Shown here piece by piece: positions 17,835-26,070 of a stretch of 64,000 bases of DNA (position 1 is the first letter of the stretch; every line of letters begins with the position of its first letter). The stretch is from Microbacterium sp. BK668. Its GTDB lineage: Bacteria > Actinomycetota > Actinomycetes > Actinomycetales > Microbacteriaceae. The stretch is from assembly GCF_004362195.1 (NCBI RefSeq), contig NZ_SNWG01000001.1, forward strand, positions 1,054,001-1,118,000, in the 5' to 3' direction. The notes beneath the pieces were generated by a model. The model did no database searches. It worked only from the letters and a program-made list of their open reading frames with translations, and was not told the DNA's origin. The translations under genes were made by a program, and so were the position numbers.

Positions 17835-19847
17835 ATGTTCGGCTCCGCTCGCCCCTTCGAGCACGACGGCATCGCTTTCGGTTGCGACTACAACCCCGAG
17901 CAGTGGGCGCCGGACGTGTGGGACGAGGACATCGCCCTCATGATCGAGGCGGGCGTCGACCTCGTGGCCATCAACATCTTCGGCTGGGCGCACCTCGAGC
18001 CGCGCGAGGGCGAGTACGACTTCCAGGCGCTCGACGACATCATCGGACGCCTGGATGCGGCCGGGATCAGGGTGAACCTCGGCACCGGCACCGCATCCCC
18101 TCCCGCGTGGCTCGTCCGCGCGCACCCCGAGATCCTCCCGATGGCGGAGGACGGCACGCGCCGCTACTTCGGCGGCCGCCAGTCGTGGTGCCCGAGCTCC
18201 CCCGTCTTCCGGGAGGCGGCCGTGCGCCTCGCCGCGGCCGTCGCCGATCGCTATGGGGATCACCCGGCGGTCGCCCTCTGGCACGTGTCGAACGAGATCG
18301 GCTGCCACAACGCCCTGTGCTACTGCGACGAGAGCGCCGCGTCGTTCCGGCGCTGGCTGCGGGAGAAGTACGGCGATCTCGACGCTCTCAACCGGGCGTG
18401 GGGCACGGCGTTCTGGAGCCAGGCGTATTCGGCGTGGGATGAGATCGGCACGCCGCGCCTGACGCCCGCGACCCGCAACCCCGGCCAGATGCTCGACTTC
18501 CATCGCTTCAGCTCGGACGAGCTGCTGTCGTACTACCGTGCCGAAGCCGATGCACTCCGCAGCCGCAGCGCCGTGCCCGTGACGACCAACTTCATGGTGA
18601 CGGCCCACATCGACGACATGGACTACTGGTCGTGGGCGGACGACATGGACGTCGTGGCCAACGACCACTACCTCGACGGCCGGCTCGACGACCCCGAGGC
18701 CGAGCTCGCGTTCGCCGCGGACCTCACGCGGGGCCTCGCCTCCGGAGGGCCGTGGATCCTCATGGAGCACTCCACGGGCGCCGTCAACTGGCAGCCGCTG
18801 AACAAGCCCAAGAGCGCCGGCGGCATCCTCCGCAACTCCCTCACCCACGTCGCACGCGGTGCCGACGGGGTGTGCTTCTTCCAGTGGCGCGCCTCGGTGC
18901 AGGGGAGTGAGAAGTTCCACTCCGCGATGCTTCCCCACGCCGGCACCGATACGGCCGTGTGGCGGGAGGTCGTCCAGCTGGGCGACGTCATCGAGCGTCT
19001 CGGCGAGGTGGCGGGGTCGCGGGTCGACGCCCAGACGGCCCTGATCTTCTCGTGGGAGTCCTGGTGGGCAACGCAGAACGAGTCGCGGCCGAGCAGCGCG
19101 TTCGGCTACCTCGAGCAGGTGCACGCCGCCTACAGCGCGCTGCACGCGCTGGGCCTGACGGTGGACATCGTCGCGCCGGGCGCCGACCTGTCGCGCTACC
19201 GTCTCGTGATCGTCCCGGGGCTGCACCTCGTGCGAGCCGAGGAGGCGGCGGTCCTGACGGACTGGATCGCGGCGGGTGGCACGGGCCTGGTGACCTTCTT
19301 CAGCGGCACCGTCGACGAGCACGACCGGGTGTGGACGGGCGGCTACACCGGACCGTTCCGCGAGGCGCTCGGCATCCACGTCGAGGAGTTCGCGCCCGTC
19401 GAGCCCGGCGTGCCGGTGCAGCTGTCGAACGGGGCCACCGCGCACCTCTGGTCGGAGCGCTCGCGCGTCACGACCGCGGACGTCGAGGCATCCTTCGTCG
19501 ACGGCCCCTCGGCGGGGCGCCCCGCCGTCACCCGCAACACGTGGGGACGGGGAGCGGCCTGGTATCTGGCGACCCTGCCCGCCGCAGCGGACTACCGCGC
19601 GCTCGTCGCCCGACTCGCGCGGGATGCCGGCGTCCGCGCCCCCGCCGTCGCCCACGGCGACGGCGCGTTCGAGCTCGTCCGCCGGCGCGGGACGGATGCC
19701 TCGTACCTCTTCATCGTCAACCACGGCTCCGAGCCGCTCCTCGTCGAGTGCGCCGGGACCGAGCTCATCACCGGCGCATCCGTCGCCGCCTGCGCAGAGG
19801 TGCCGGGCGGGGCCGTGCGCATCATCAGAGAGGAGGCGGCTCGATGA
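17835..19847 (+). CDS. GH42 beta-galactosidase
   Basis: A 670-residue cytoplasmic glycoside hydrolase family 42 enzyme, the normal family length. Acid/base Glu154 lies in HVSNEIGC and nucleophile Glu311 in LMEHSTGAVNWQP. Cys119 and the CHNALCYC cluster (157-164) match the structural zinc site known in the family. The three usual parts are visible: TIM barrel (about 1-385), trimerisation domain (about 390-600) and a small C-terminal beta domain. AGGGAG precedes the ATG at 17835. It is first in an operon with two permeases and a binding protein, so it should hydrolyse the imported beta-galactoside, giving galactose for the Leloir genes. Confidence 0.95.
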   Translation: MFGSARPFEHDGIAFGCDYNPEQWAPDVWDEDIALMIEAGVDLVAINIFGWAHLEPREGEYDFQALDDIIGRLDAAGIRVNLGTGTASPPAWLVRAHPEILPMAEDGTRRYFGGRQSWCPSSPVFREAAVRLAAAVADRYGDHPAVALWHVSNEIGCHNALCYCDESAASFRRWLREKYGDLDALNRAWGTAFWSQAYSAWDEIGTPRLTPATRNPGQMLDFHRFSSDELLSYYRAEADALRSRSAVPVTTNFMVTAHIDDMDYWSWADDMDVVANDHYLDGRLDDPEAELAFAADLTRGLASGGPWILMEHSTGAVNWQPLNKPKSAGGILRNSLTHVARGADGVCFFQWRASVQGSEKFHSAMLPHAGTDTAVWREVVQLGDVIERLGEVAGSRVDAQTALIFSWESWWATQNESRPSSAFGYLEQVHAAYSALHALGLTVDIVAPGADLSRYRLVIVPGLHLVRAEEAAVLTDWIAAGGTGLVTFFSGTVDEHDRVWTGGYTGPFREALGIHVEEFAPVEPGVPVQLSNGATAHLWSERSRVTTADVEASFVDGPSAGRPAVTRNTWGRGAAWYLATLPAAADYRALVARLARDAGVRAPAVAHGDGAFELVRRRGTDASYLFIVNHGSEPLLVECAGTELITGASVAACAEVPGGAVRIIREEAAR

Positions 19848-20776
19848 CCGCCACCGAAGCCGTCGTCACGAAGGGCCGGCGATCCGCGTCGTCGCCCGAG
19901 CGGCGCCGTCGCCGCGTGCCGCACAAGGGCGCGATCCTCGCGCTCATCACGCCGTTCGGAATCCTGTTCGTCCTCTTCTACCTGCTGCCGATCATCTACG
20001 CGGTCTGGCAGTCGCTCCTCGTGGTGGAGCGGGAGGGGACCTTCGGTGAAGCGCGCGAGGTCTTCGGCGGCATCCAGCAGTACCTCATCGTCTTCCAGAA
20101 CACGGCCTTCTGGACCTCGGTCGGACGCGTGCTGCTGTTCGGCATCGTGCAGGTCCCGGTCATGCTCGGCCTCGCGCTGCTGTTCGCGCTGCTCCTGGAC
20201 TCGCCGCTCATCAAGGGCAAGAAGTTCTTCCGCCTGGCGTTCTTCGTCCCCTACGCCGTGCCGGGCGTCATCGCGGCGATCATGTGGGGCTTCCTGTACT
20301 CGCCGAACCTCTCGCCCTTCCAGGTGCTGACGAGTCAGGTGAATCTGCTGTCGGCCGAGTGGGTCCTGTGGTCGATCGCGAACGTCGTGACGTGGGTCTT
20401 CGTCGGCTACAACATGCTGATCATCTACTCGACCCTCCTGGCGATCCCCCAGGAGATCTACGAGGCGGCTCGCATCGACGGCGCCGGCCAGTTCCGGATC
20501 GCGTGGTCGGTCAAGATCCCGCTCGTCCGGCCGGCCCTCGTCCTGACGGCCGTGCTCTCGATCATCGGCACGCTGCAGCTCCTCGCCGAGCCGCAGACCT
20601 TCCGCGCGTTCAGCTCGGCGGTCACGAGCACCTACACGCCGAACATGACGATCTACGCCACGAGCTCGATCCCGAACGTCTCGCTGGCGGCGGCATTCTC
20701 GGTCGTGCTCGCCCTCGCCACGTTCGTCCTCTCGTTCACCTTCCTCAAGCTCAGCCGACGGGGGGAGCAGGCATGA
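19844..20776 (+). CDS. Sugar ABC transporter permease (MalF/UgpA type)
   Basis: A 310-residue inner-membrane permease of the CUT1 carbohydrate importer family with six hydrophobic segments (first about 30-52). The ATPase-contact EAA loop is EIYEAARIDGAGQFRIAW. The ATG overlaps the GH42 stop by four bases with AGGAGG upstream, and its own stop overlaps the next permease in the same way, so the three are translated as a unit. No ATPase gene is present in the operon; CUT1 importers in actinobacteria often share one encoded elsewhere. Confidence 0.95.
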   Translation: MTATEAVVTKGRRSASSPERRRRRVPHKGAILALITPFGILFVLFYLLPIIYAVWQSLLVVEREGTFGEAREVFGGIQQYLIVFQNTAFWTSVGRVLLFGIVQVPVMLGLALLFALLLDSPLIKGKKFFRLAFFVPYAVPGVIAAIMWGFLYSPNLSPFQVLTSQVNLLSAEWVLWSIANVVTWVFVGYNMLIIYSTLLAIPQEIYEAARIDGAGQFRIAWSVKIPLVRPALVLTAVLSIIGTLQLLAEPQTFRAFSSAVTSTYTPNMTIYATSSIPNVSLAAAFSVVLALATFVLSFTFLKLSRRGEQA

Positions 20777-21696
20777 CCGTCACCGACACCGCCAACACCC
20801 GCGCGATCACCACCGGGCGGCGCACGGGCCGGGCCTCGGGCGCGTCCGGGGGAGGGCCGAGGGAGAGCATGTTCTCCCGCGCCGGCGCGATGATCGTCAT
20901 GGCGGTCTTCACTCTGTACTTCCTCATCCCGCTGTGGTGGCTGCTCGTGGCATCCACCAAGAGCCGGGGGCAGCTGTTCACGACGAATCCGCTGTGGTTC
21001 GCCGATCCGCAGTTCATCCAGAACGTCACGGGGCTCTTCACGTACCGCGACGGCGTCTATGCGAAATGGCTGCTCAACAGCGTCCTGTACGCCGGGGTCG
21101 GAGGCCTCCTCGCGACGATCGTCGCCGCGATGTGCGGATACGCGCTGGCGAAATACCGCTTCCCGGGGCGCGAGGCGATCTTCAACACCGTGCTCGGCGG
21201 CGTGCTCGTGCCCGCGACGGCACTCGCCCTGCCCCTCTTCCTGCTCTTCAGCCGTATCGAGCTGACCAACACCTACTGGGCGGTGCTGCTCCCCAGCATC
21301 GTGAGCCCGTTCGGGGTGTACCTGTCGCGGGTGTTCGCCGAGGCATCCGTCCCCGATGAACTGATCGAGGCGAGTCGCCTGGACGGCGCGGGAGAGCTCC
21401 GCACGTTCTTCACGGTGTCGATCCGTCTCATGACGCCCGCGCTCGTGACGGTGTTCCTGTTCCAGTTCGTGTCGATCTGGAACAACTTCTTCCTGCCGCT
21501 GATCATGCTCCGCAGCGAAGAGCTCTTCCCCGTCACGTTCGGGCTCTACTCGTGGAACTCGACCATCAACCAGTTCCCCGAGCTGCGCACCTACGTGCTC
21601 GTCGGATCGCTGCTGTCGGTCGTCCCCCTGATCATCACGTTCCTCTTGCTTCAGCGGTACTGGCGCACGGGACTCGGATCCGGCGCGCTGAAGTGA
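20773..21696 (+). CDS. Sugar ABC transporter permease (MalG/UgpE type)
   Basis: A 307-residue second CUT1 permease with six membrane segments. The EAA loop is ELIEASRLDGAGELRTFF. A roughly 35-residue polar N-terminal tail precedes the first helix (about 37-60). Its ATG overlaps the stop of the first permease by four bases. It pairs with that permease to form the channel of the beta-galactoside importer. Confidence 0.95.
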   Translation: MTVTDTANTRAITTGRRTGRASGASGGGPRESMFSRAGAMIVMAVFTLYFLIPLWWLLVASTKSRGQLFTTNPLWFADPQFIQNVTGLFTYRDGVYAKWLLNSVLYAGVGGLLATIVAAMCGYALAKYRFPGREAIFNTVLGGVLVPATALALPLFLLFSRIELTNTYWAVLLPSIVSPFGVYLSRVFAEASVPDELIEASRLDGAGELRTFFTVSIRLMTPALVTVFLFQFVSIWNNFFLPLIMLRSEELFPVTFGLYSWNSTINQFPELRTYVLVGSLLSVVPLIITFLLLQRYWRTGLGSGALK

Positions 21697-21703
21697 GAAC
21701 CCC

Positions 21704-21723
21704 CCGTCGGCTGCCGCCGACGG
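21704..21723 (+). terminator. Intercistronic hairpin before the binding-protein gene
   Basis: CCGTCGGC-TGCC-GCCGACGG, an 8-bp perfect stem between the second permease and the solute-binding lipoprotein. It may protect the downstream mRNA 5' end or attenuate read-through, setting the higher level usual for binding proteins. Confidence 0.5.
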
Positions 21724-21743
21724 CCAACCGAGAGAGAGAAGAA

Positions 21744-23072
21744 ATGCAGCACATGAGACGAGCGGTCACCGTCGCCCTGCTCACCGCGGGCGCTCTGGTG
21801 GTCGCGGGATGCTCCGCCTCCGGAGGCGACAGCGGTTCCGCCTCCGGCGACTGCGAGCCGGCCGGCGGGGACGTCACGCTGACGTTCACGTCGTGGATCC
21901 CCGGCATCGAGGACGCGGTCGCGATGTGGAACGAGGCCAACCCCGACATCCAGGTCGAGGTCCAGACCGGGCCCTCCGGCAACGCCGGCACCTACCAGAA
22001 CTTCTTCAACCAGCTCGAGGCCGGGAACGCCCCGGATCTCGGCCAGATCGAGTACGACGCCCTGCCCAACTTCCGGGTGCAGGACGGCCTCGCCGACCTC
22101 GCGGCGTGCGAGGACGTCGTCGCCGCCGAGGACCAGTTCCTCGACTGGACCTGGGCTCAGGCGACGCTCGGGACGGATGACGAGGTCTACGGCATCCCGC
22201 AGGACCAGGGCCCGATGGCGCTGTTCTACCGCAGCGACCTGTTCGAGCAGAACGGCATCGCGGTGCCCACCACGTGGGACGAGTACAAGGCCGCGGCGGA
22301 GCAGATCCGCGCGCTGGGCGGCTACATCACCAACTTCTCGCAGTCCGACATCAACCAGTTCGCCGGTTTCGTCTGGCAGGCCGGCGGCCAGTGGTTCCAG
22401 AACAACGGCGACGAGTGGACGGTCGAGCTGACCAGCGACGAGTCTGAGACGGTCGCCTCGTACTGGCAGGACCTCATCGCCAACGACCTGGTCGCGGTCT
22501 ACCCGCCGTGGACGGACGAGTGGAACAACGCCTACAACTCCGGTGAGGTGTGGACGTGGAACTCCGCGGTGTGGGGTGCGAACTCCATCGCCAGCGGCGC
22601 GCCCGACACCTCGGGCAAGTGGTCGGTCGCACCGGCTCCCCAATGGGAGGCGGGCGACGCGGCCGCCGGCAACTGGGGCGGCTCGTCGATCGCCGTCTTC
22701 AAGGGGACGGACCACCTCTACGAGGCGGCGAAGTTCGCGCTGTGGCTGAACACCTCGGAGGAGGCGCTCACCTCGCTGAACGAGACGGCGGCGATCTACC
22801 CGGCCACGAAGGCCGGTCTGAAGCTGCCGGTGCTCCAGGAGGGCGTGCCGTTCTACGGCGACCAGAAGATCTACGACGTCTTCGCGCAGGCGGCCAGCGA
22901 GGTCAACCCCGACTTCGTGTGGGGCCCGACGATGACGCAGACCTACGCCGACGTCTCGGACGGCTTCAAGGCCGCGGTCTCGGGCTCGGGCACCCTGAAC
23001 GAGGCACTGGCCAGCGCCCAGGAGTCCACGATCTCGGCGCTGGAGGCGCAGTCGATCCCGGTCGCGAAGTAG
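21744..23072 (+). CDS. Sugar ABC transporter substrate-binding lipoprotein
   Basis: A 442-residue extracellular solute-binding protein of the family-1 (maltose-binding-like) type. The signal peptide ends in the lipobox VVAGC with Cys23, so the mature protein is lipid-anchored outside the membrane. Typical elements: LTFTSWIPGIEDAVAMWNEANPDIQVEV at the start of lobe 1, GYGIPQDQGPMALFYR-like hinge region and WGGSSIAVFKGT. It is last in the GH42 operon, and the ligand is presumably a beta-galacto-oligosaccharide. A very strong hairpin follows. Confidence 0.94.
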   Translation: MQHMRRAVTVALLTAGALVVAGCSASGGDSGSASGDCEPAGGDVTLTFTSWIPGIEDAVAMWNEANPDIQVEVQTGPSGNAGTYQNFFNQLEAGNAPDLGQIEYDALPNFRVQDGLADLAACEDVVAAEDQFLDWTWAQATLGTDDEVYGIPQDQGPMALFYRSDLFEQNGIAVPTTWDEYKAAAEQIRALGGYITNFSQSDINQFAGFVWQAGGQWFQNNGDEWTVELTSDESETVASYWQDLIANDLVAVYPPWTDEWNNAYNSGEVWTWNSAVWGANSIASGAPDTSGKWSVAPAPQWEAGDAAAGNWGGSSIAVFKGTDHLYEAAKFALWLNTSEEALTSLNETAAIYPATKAGLKLPVLQEGVPFYGDQKIYDVFAQAASEVNPDFVWGPTMTQTYADVSDGFKAAVSGSGTLNEALASAQESTISALEAQSIPVAK

Positions 23073-23082
23073 CCTTCACCAC

Positions 23083-23126
23083 CCGCGTCGCGGGAGCCGG
23101 CTTCGCGCCCGGCTCCCGCGACGCGG
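23083..23126. terminator. Strong hairpin terminator
   Basis: Perfect 18-bp stem (23083-23100 with 23109-23126), 8-nt loop, between the convergent binding-protein and GH1 genes. Confidence 0.85.
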
Positions 23127-23167
23127 TCGCGAAAGGGCGAGGCGGTCTCGAGCCTCGCGCCGCGTGC

Positions 23168-24403
23168 TCAGGCGGTGCCGGCACGTGCGCCGGCGAACTC
23201 CGGGGCGTGCTCGCCGTCGGCGGGGAACACATTCCTCCGTGCGAGGTCGCCGAGCCAGCCCAGGCTCGGCTTGGGGCTGCGCGCGAACGTCTCGCGATCG
23301 ACCGCGATGAGGCCGAACGTCGGGCGGTACGAGCCCCACTCGTAGTTGTCGAGCAGCGACCAGTGGAGGTAGCCGCGCACATCGATCCCGTCGGCGATCG
23401 CGTCCGCCAGCGCCTTCAGGGCGCCGGTCGTGTAATGGATGCGGCGCGGGTCGTCTGCGGTGGCGATGCCGTTCTCGGTCACGATCATCGGGATGTCGCC
23501 CGACACGCGTCGCGTGTGGCGCAGCGCGTGACCGAGGGCTTCCGGGTAGTACTCCCAGCCGGTCAGAGTGCGCTCCGCCGTATCCGGCCAGGGCTGCGGA
23601 CCGTATCCGAGGTCGTCGTCGGTCGGGCCGATGATCGTGCGGAGGTAGGACTGGACTCCGATGAAGTCGTCGTCGCGCGCCTGCTCGAGGAAGAAGTCCT
23701 CGCGCCAGTACTGCCACTCGTCGCGCTGGTCCTCCCAGCCGGGGACGGCCTGGAACACCTGGTTGGCCACCGTCCAGCCCGCGTTCTTCCCGTGCCGGCG
23801 AAGCACCTCCATGGATGCACGGTGCGCGGCCGCCGTCGCCCGGGCGACGTGCGGAGAGGGTCCGGGGAAGTTGACGCCGTTCTCGGTGTCGATGCGCGCT
23901 TCACTCTGGTTGATCATCATGTTCGGCTCGTTCATCGTGATGACCCAGTCGACGTCGTCGAGGATCGTCGACGCGATCTCCGTGTAGCGCTCGAAGCGAG
24001 CCGTCGCCCGCGGCGAGTACCAGCCGCCGTCGCGGTCCCACCAGCGCGGGAAGGTGAAGTGATGCAGTGTCACGATCGGCTCGACTCCGTGGGAGCGGCA
24101 GGTGTCGATCATGCGCCGGTAGTGGGCGAGCTGCGCTCTGGAGACGACGCCCTCCTCCGGCTCGATCCGCGCCCACTCGAGCGAGAAGCGGTACGCCGTG
24201 AGCCCTGCTCCGGCCAGGAGGGCGATGTCCTCGGGGTAGCGGTGGTACGAGTCGCACGCGTCTCCGGACGGCTCGGGGATCTGCGTGCCCGGGGAGTACT
24301 CGTTCACCCAGTGGCCGGTGTTGACGTTGTTGCCCTCGATCTGGTGTCCTGCGGTCGCGGCTCCCCAGAGGAAGCCTTCGGGTGCGGATGTCACGGAGGT
24401 CAT
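23168..24403 (-). CDS. GH1 beta-glucosidase family protein
   Basis: A 411-residue cytoplasmic family-1 glycosidase, slightly short for the family (about 440-470). Acid/base Glu159 is in TMNEP and nucleophile Glu310 in IVTENG; the N-terminal FLWGAATAGHQIEG and the YRFSLEWARIEP segment are diagnostic. The ATG at 24403 overlaps the stop of the GH13 gene by four bases. It should release beta-linked glucose or galactose from short oligosaccharides or aryl glycosides. It is the last gene of the GH35-GH13-GH1 operon. Confidence 0.94.
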   Translation of the reverse strand: MTSVTSAPEGFLWGAATAGHQIEGNNVNTGHWVNEYSPGTQIPEPSGDACDSYHRYPEDIALLAGAGLTAYRFSLEWARIEPEEGVVSRAQLAHYRRMIDTCRSHGVEPIVTLHHFTFPRWWDRDGGWYSPRATARFERYTEIASTILDDVDWVITMNEPNMMINQSEARIDTENGVNFPGPSPHVARATAAAHRASMEVLRRHGKNAGWTVANQVFQAVPGWEDQRDEWQYWREDFFLEQARDDDFIGVQSYLRTIIGPTDDDLGYGPQPWPDTAERTLTGWEYYPEALGHALRHTRRVSGDIPMIVTENGIATADDPRRIHYTTGALKALADAIADGIDVRGYLHWSLLDNYEWGSYRPTFGLIAVDRETFARSPKPSLGWLGDLARRNVFPADGEHAPEFAGARAGTA

Positions 24404-26070
24404 GCGGTGTCCCTTTCTGTGGATGTGGATGTGGTGGCGAAGTCTGAGTGCGTGTCGGCCGACCGGTCGATGACGGCGTAGCCGAAGCCGGCGATGTGCG
24501 CCGTCTCCCCGTCGATCTCGACCCCTCGCCCGGTCACCACCCGACCCCGCAGGTCGGGCAGTTCGATCCGCGTCGCGGAGCGCCCCGGATTGAGCAGCAC
24601 GAGCAGCGACTCGTCGTGCCCGCGCGCATAGACGAACGGGTACGGGCCGGTGACGACGCGCAGGGGCGAGGACGCGTGCAGGCGCGGATCCTCGTGCCTG
24701 AGTGCGACGAGACGGCGTACCTGGTGCAGCAGGGACGACTCGCTCGCGATCGAGTCGCTGACGGTCGGCGCATCGGGTGCGGGGTCTGCGGGCAGATAGG
24801 TCGACGCTCCGGGCGTCCCGGGTCCCGGCACGGACCCCGGGTCGCCCCACTGCATCGGCGTCCGCGACCCCGCGCGATCGTACGTGGGGGACAGCATCGA
24901 GCCCTCGATCGTGGGCGCGTCCGGCAGGAACCGCATGCCGATCTCATCCCCGTAGTAGATGCTCGGCATGGCCGGCCATGTCAGCGTCAGGACGAAGGCG
25001 ACTCGCGCCTGCTCGGCATCCCGGGATCCCGAGACCAGTCGCGTGAAGTCGTGATTCGACGTCGGAAGTCCCAGGATGCCCGTGCGTCCGTACGCGTCGG
25101 ACGATCGACCGCAGATCGCCCGGATCGCGTCCTCGGTCGCCGTCACGAAGGTCAGCGTGTCGCCCGCCGCTTCGGCGTCGGCCCAGCTCGGCACCTCTCC
25201 CCACTCCGCGTTGACGGTGCCCGAGCCGTTGTTCCAGAGCGAGCGCAACGGCAGGCCGTCGTCCGCACCGCCGAACTGGAGGAGGAAGTCGGCGTGGAAC
25301 CCGGCCGGCACCGAGACCGCGGGGTCACCCCACTCCGCCACGAGGATCCGGCCGGGGTGGTGCTCGTCGACCCAGTCACGCAGGTCGGTCCACAGTCGTC
25401 GGGTCTCGACGAGCCCCTCATCGTCCTTCACCAGAGACGCGGCCATGTCGACGCGGAATCCCGACACGCCCCGCGCGAACCAGAACGACATGATGTCCTT
25501 CAAGGCCTGGCGATTGGCCGCCGGTCCCGGCGCATCGACGCTCTGGCGCCACGGCTCGGATTCGAGGGACCGGGCGTAGCCGAAGTTCAGCGCCGGCTGG
25601 CACGGGAAGAAGTTCGGCAGGAAGTGCCGACCTCCGAGGGGCTGCCAGCCGTCGCGCGGCTCGTCCGACCAGATGTAGCGGTCGCGCACGTGGGGCGGCG
25701 CATCCGGCGCGGCGGCGGAGAGGAACCACGGATGCTGGTCGGAGGTGTGCCCGGCCACCAGGTCGAGCAGGATGCCGATCCCGCGTTCGTGCGCATCTCG
25801 ACACAGTGCGATCAGGTCGTCGTTCGTGCCGTAGCGGGGGGCGATCGTGCAGTAGTCGGCCACGTCGTAGCCGGCGTCCTGGAACGGCGAGACGAAGCAC
25901 GGCGAGAGCCAGACGGCATCGACACCGAGCCATGCGAGGTAGTCCAGTCGCTGACGGACGCCCTCCAGATCGCCGATCCCGTCGCCGTTCGCGTCCGCGA
26001 AGCTCTGCGGGTAGATCTGGTACAGGACCAGCTCGCCGAGTCGCTGAGCGAGGTCGACCGCCGCCGTCAC
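24400..26070 (-). CDS. GH13 alpha-glucosidase family protein
   Basis: A 556-residue alpha-amylase-superfamily enzyme of the oligo-glucosidase type. The catalytic residues are nucleophile Asp208 (GFRVDMA), acid/base Glu246 (LVAEWGD) and Asp341 (TSNHD). N-terminal LYQIYPQSFADANGDGIGDLEGV is the usual entry to domain A, with a modified domain B and a C-terminal beta domain. No signal peptide. The GTG start overlaps the upstream gene's stop by four bases (GTGA), and its stop overlaps the GH1 start. An alpha-specific enzyme between two beta-specific ones suggests a mixed-linkage substrate or a broad-range operon; the exact specificity cannot be read. Confidence 0.92.
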   Translation of the reverse strand: MTAAVDLAQRLGELVLYQIYPQSFADANGDGIGDLEGVRQRLDYLAWLGVDAVWLSPCFVSPFQDAGYDVADYCTIAPRYGTNDDLIALCRDAHERGIGILLDLVAGHTSDQHPWFLSAAAPDAPPHVRDRYIWSDEPRDGWQPLGGRHFLPNFFPCQPALNFGYARSLESEPWRQSVDAPGPAANRQALKDIMSFWFARGVSGFRVDMAASLVKDDEGLVETRRLWTDLRDWVDEHHPGRILVAEWGDPAVSVPAGFHADFLLQFGGADDGLPLRSLWNNGSGTVNAEWGEVPSWADAEAAGDTLTFVTATEDAIRAICGRSSDAYGRTGILGLPTSNHDFTRLVSGSRDAEQARVAFVLTLTWPAMPSIYYGDEIGMRFLPDAPTIEGSMLSPTYDRAGSRTPMQWGDPGSVPGPGTPGASTYLPADPAPDAPTVSDSIASESSLLHQVRRLVALRHEDPRLHASSPLRVVTGPYPFVYARGHDESLLVLLNPGRSATRIELPDLRGRVVTGRGVEIDGETAHIAGFGYAVIDRSADTHSDFATTSTSTERDTA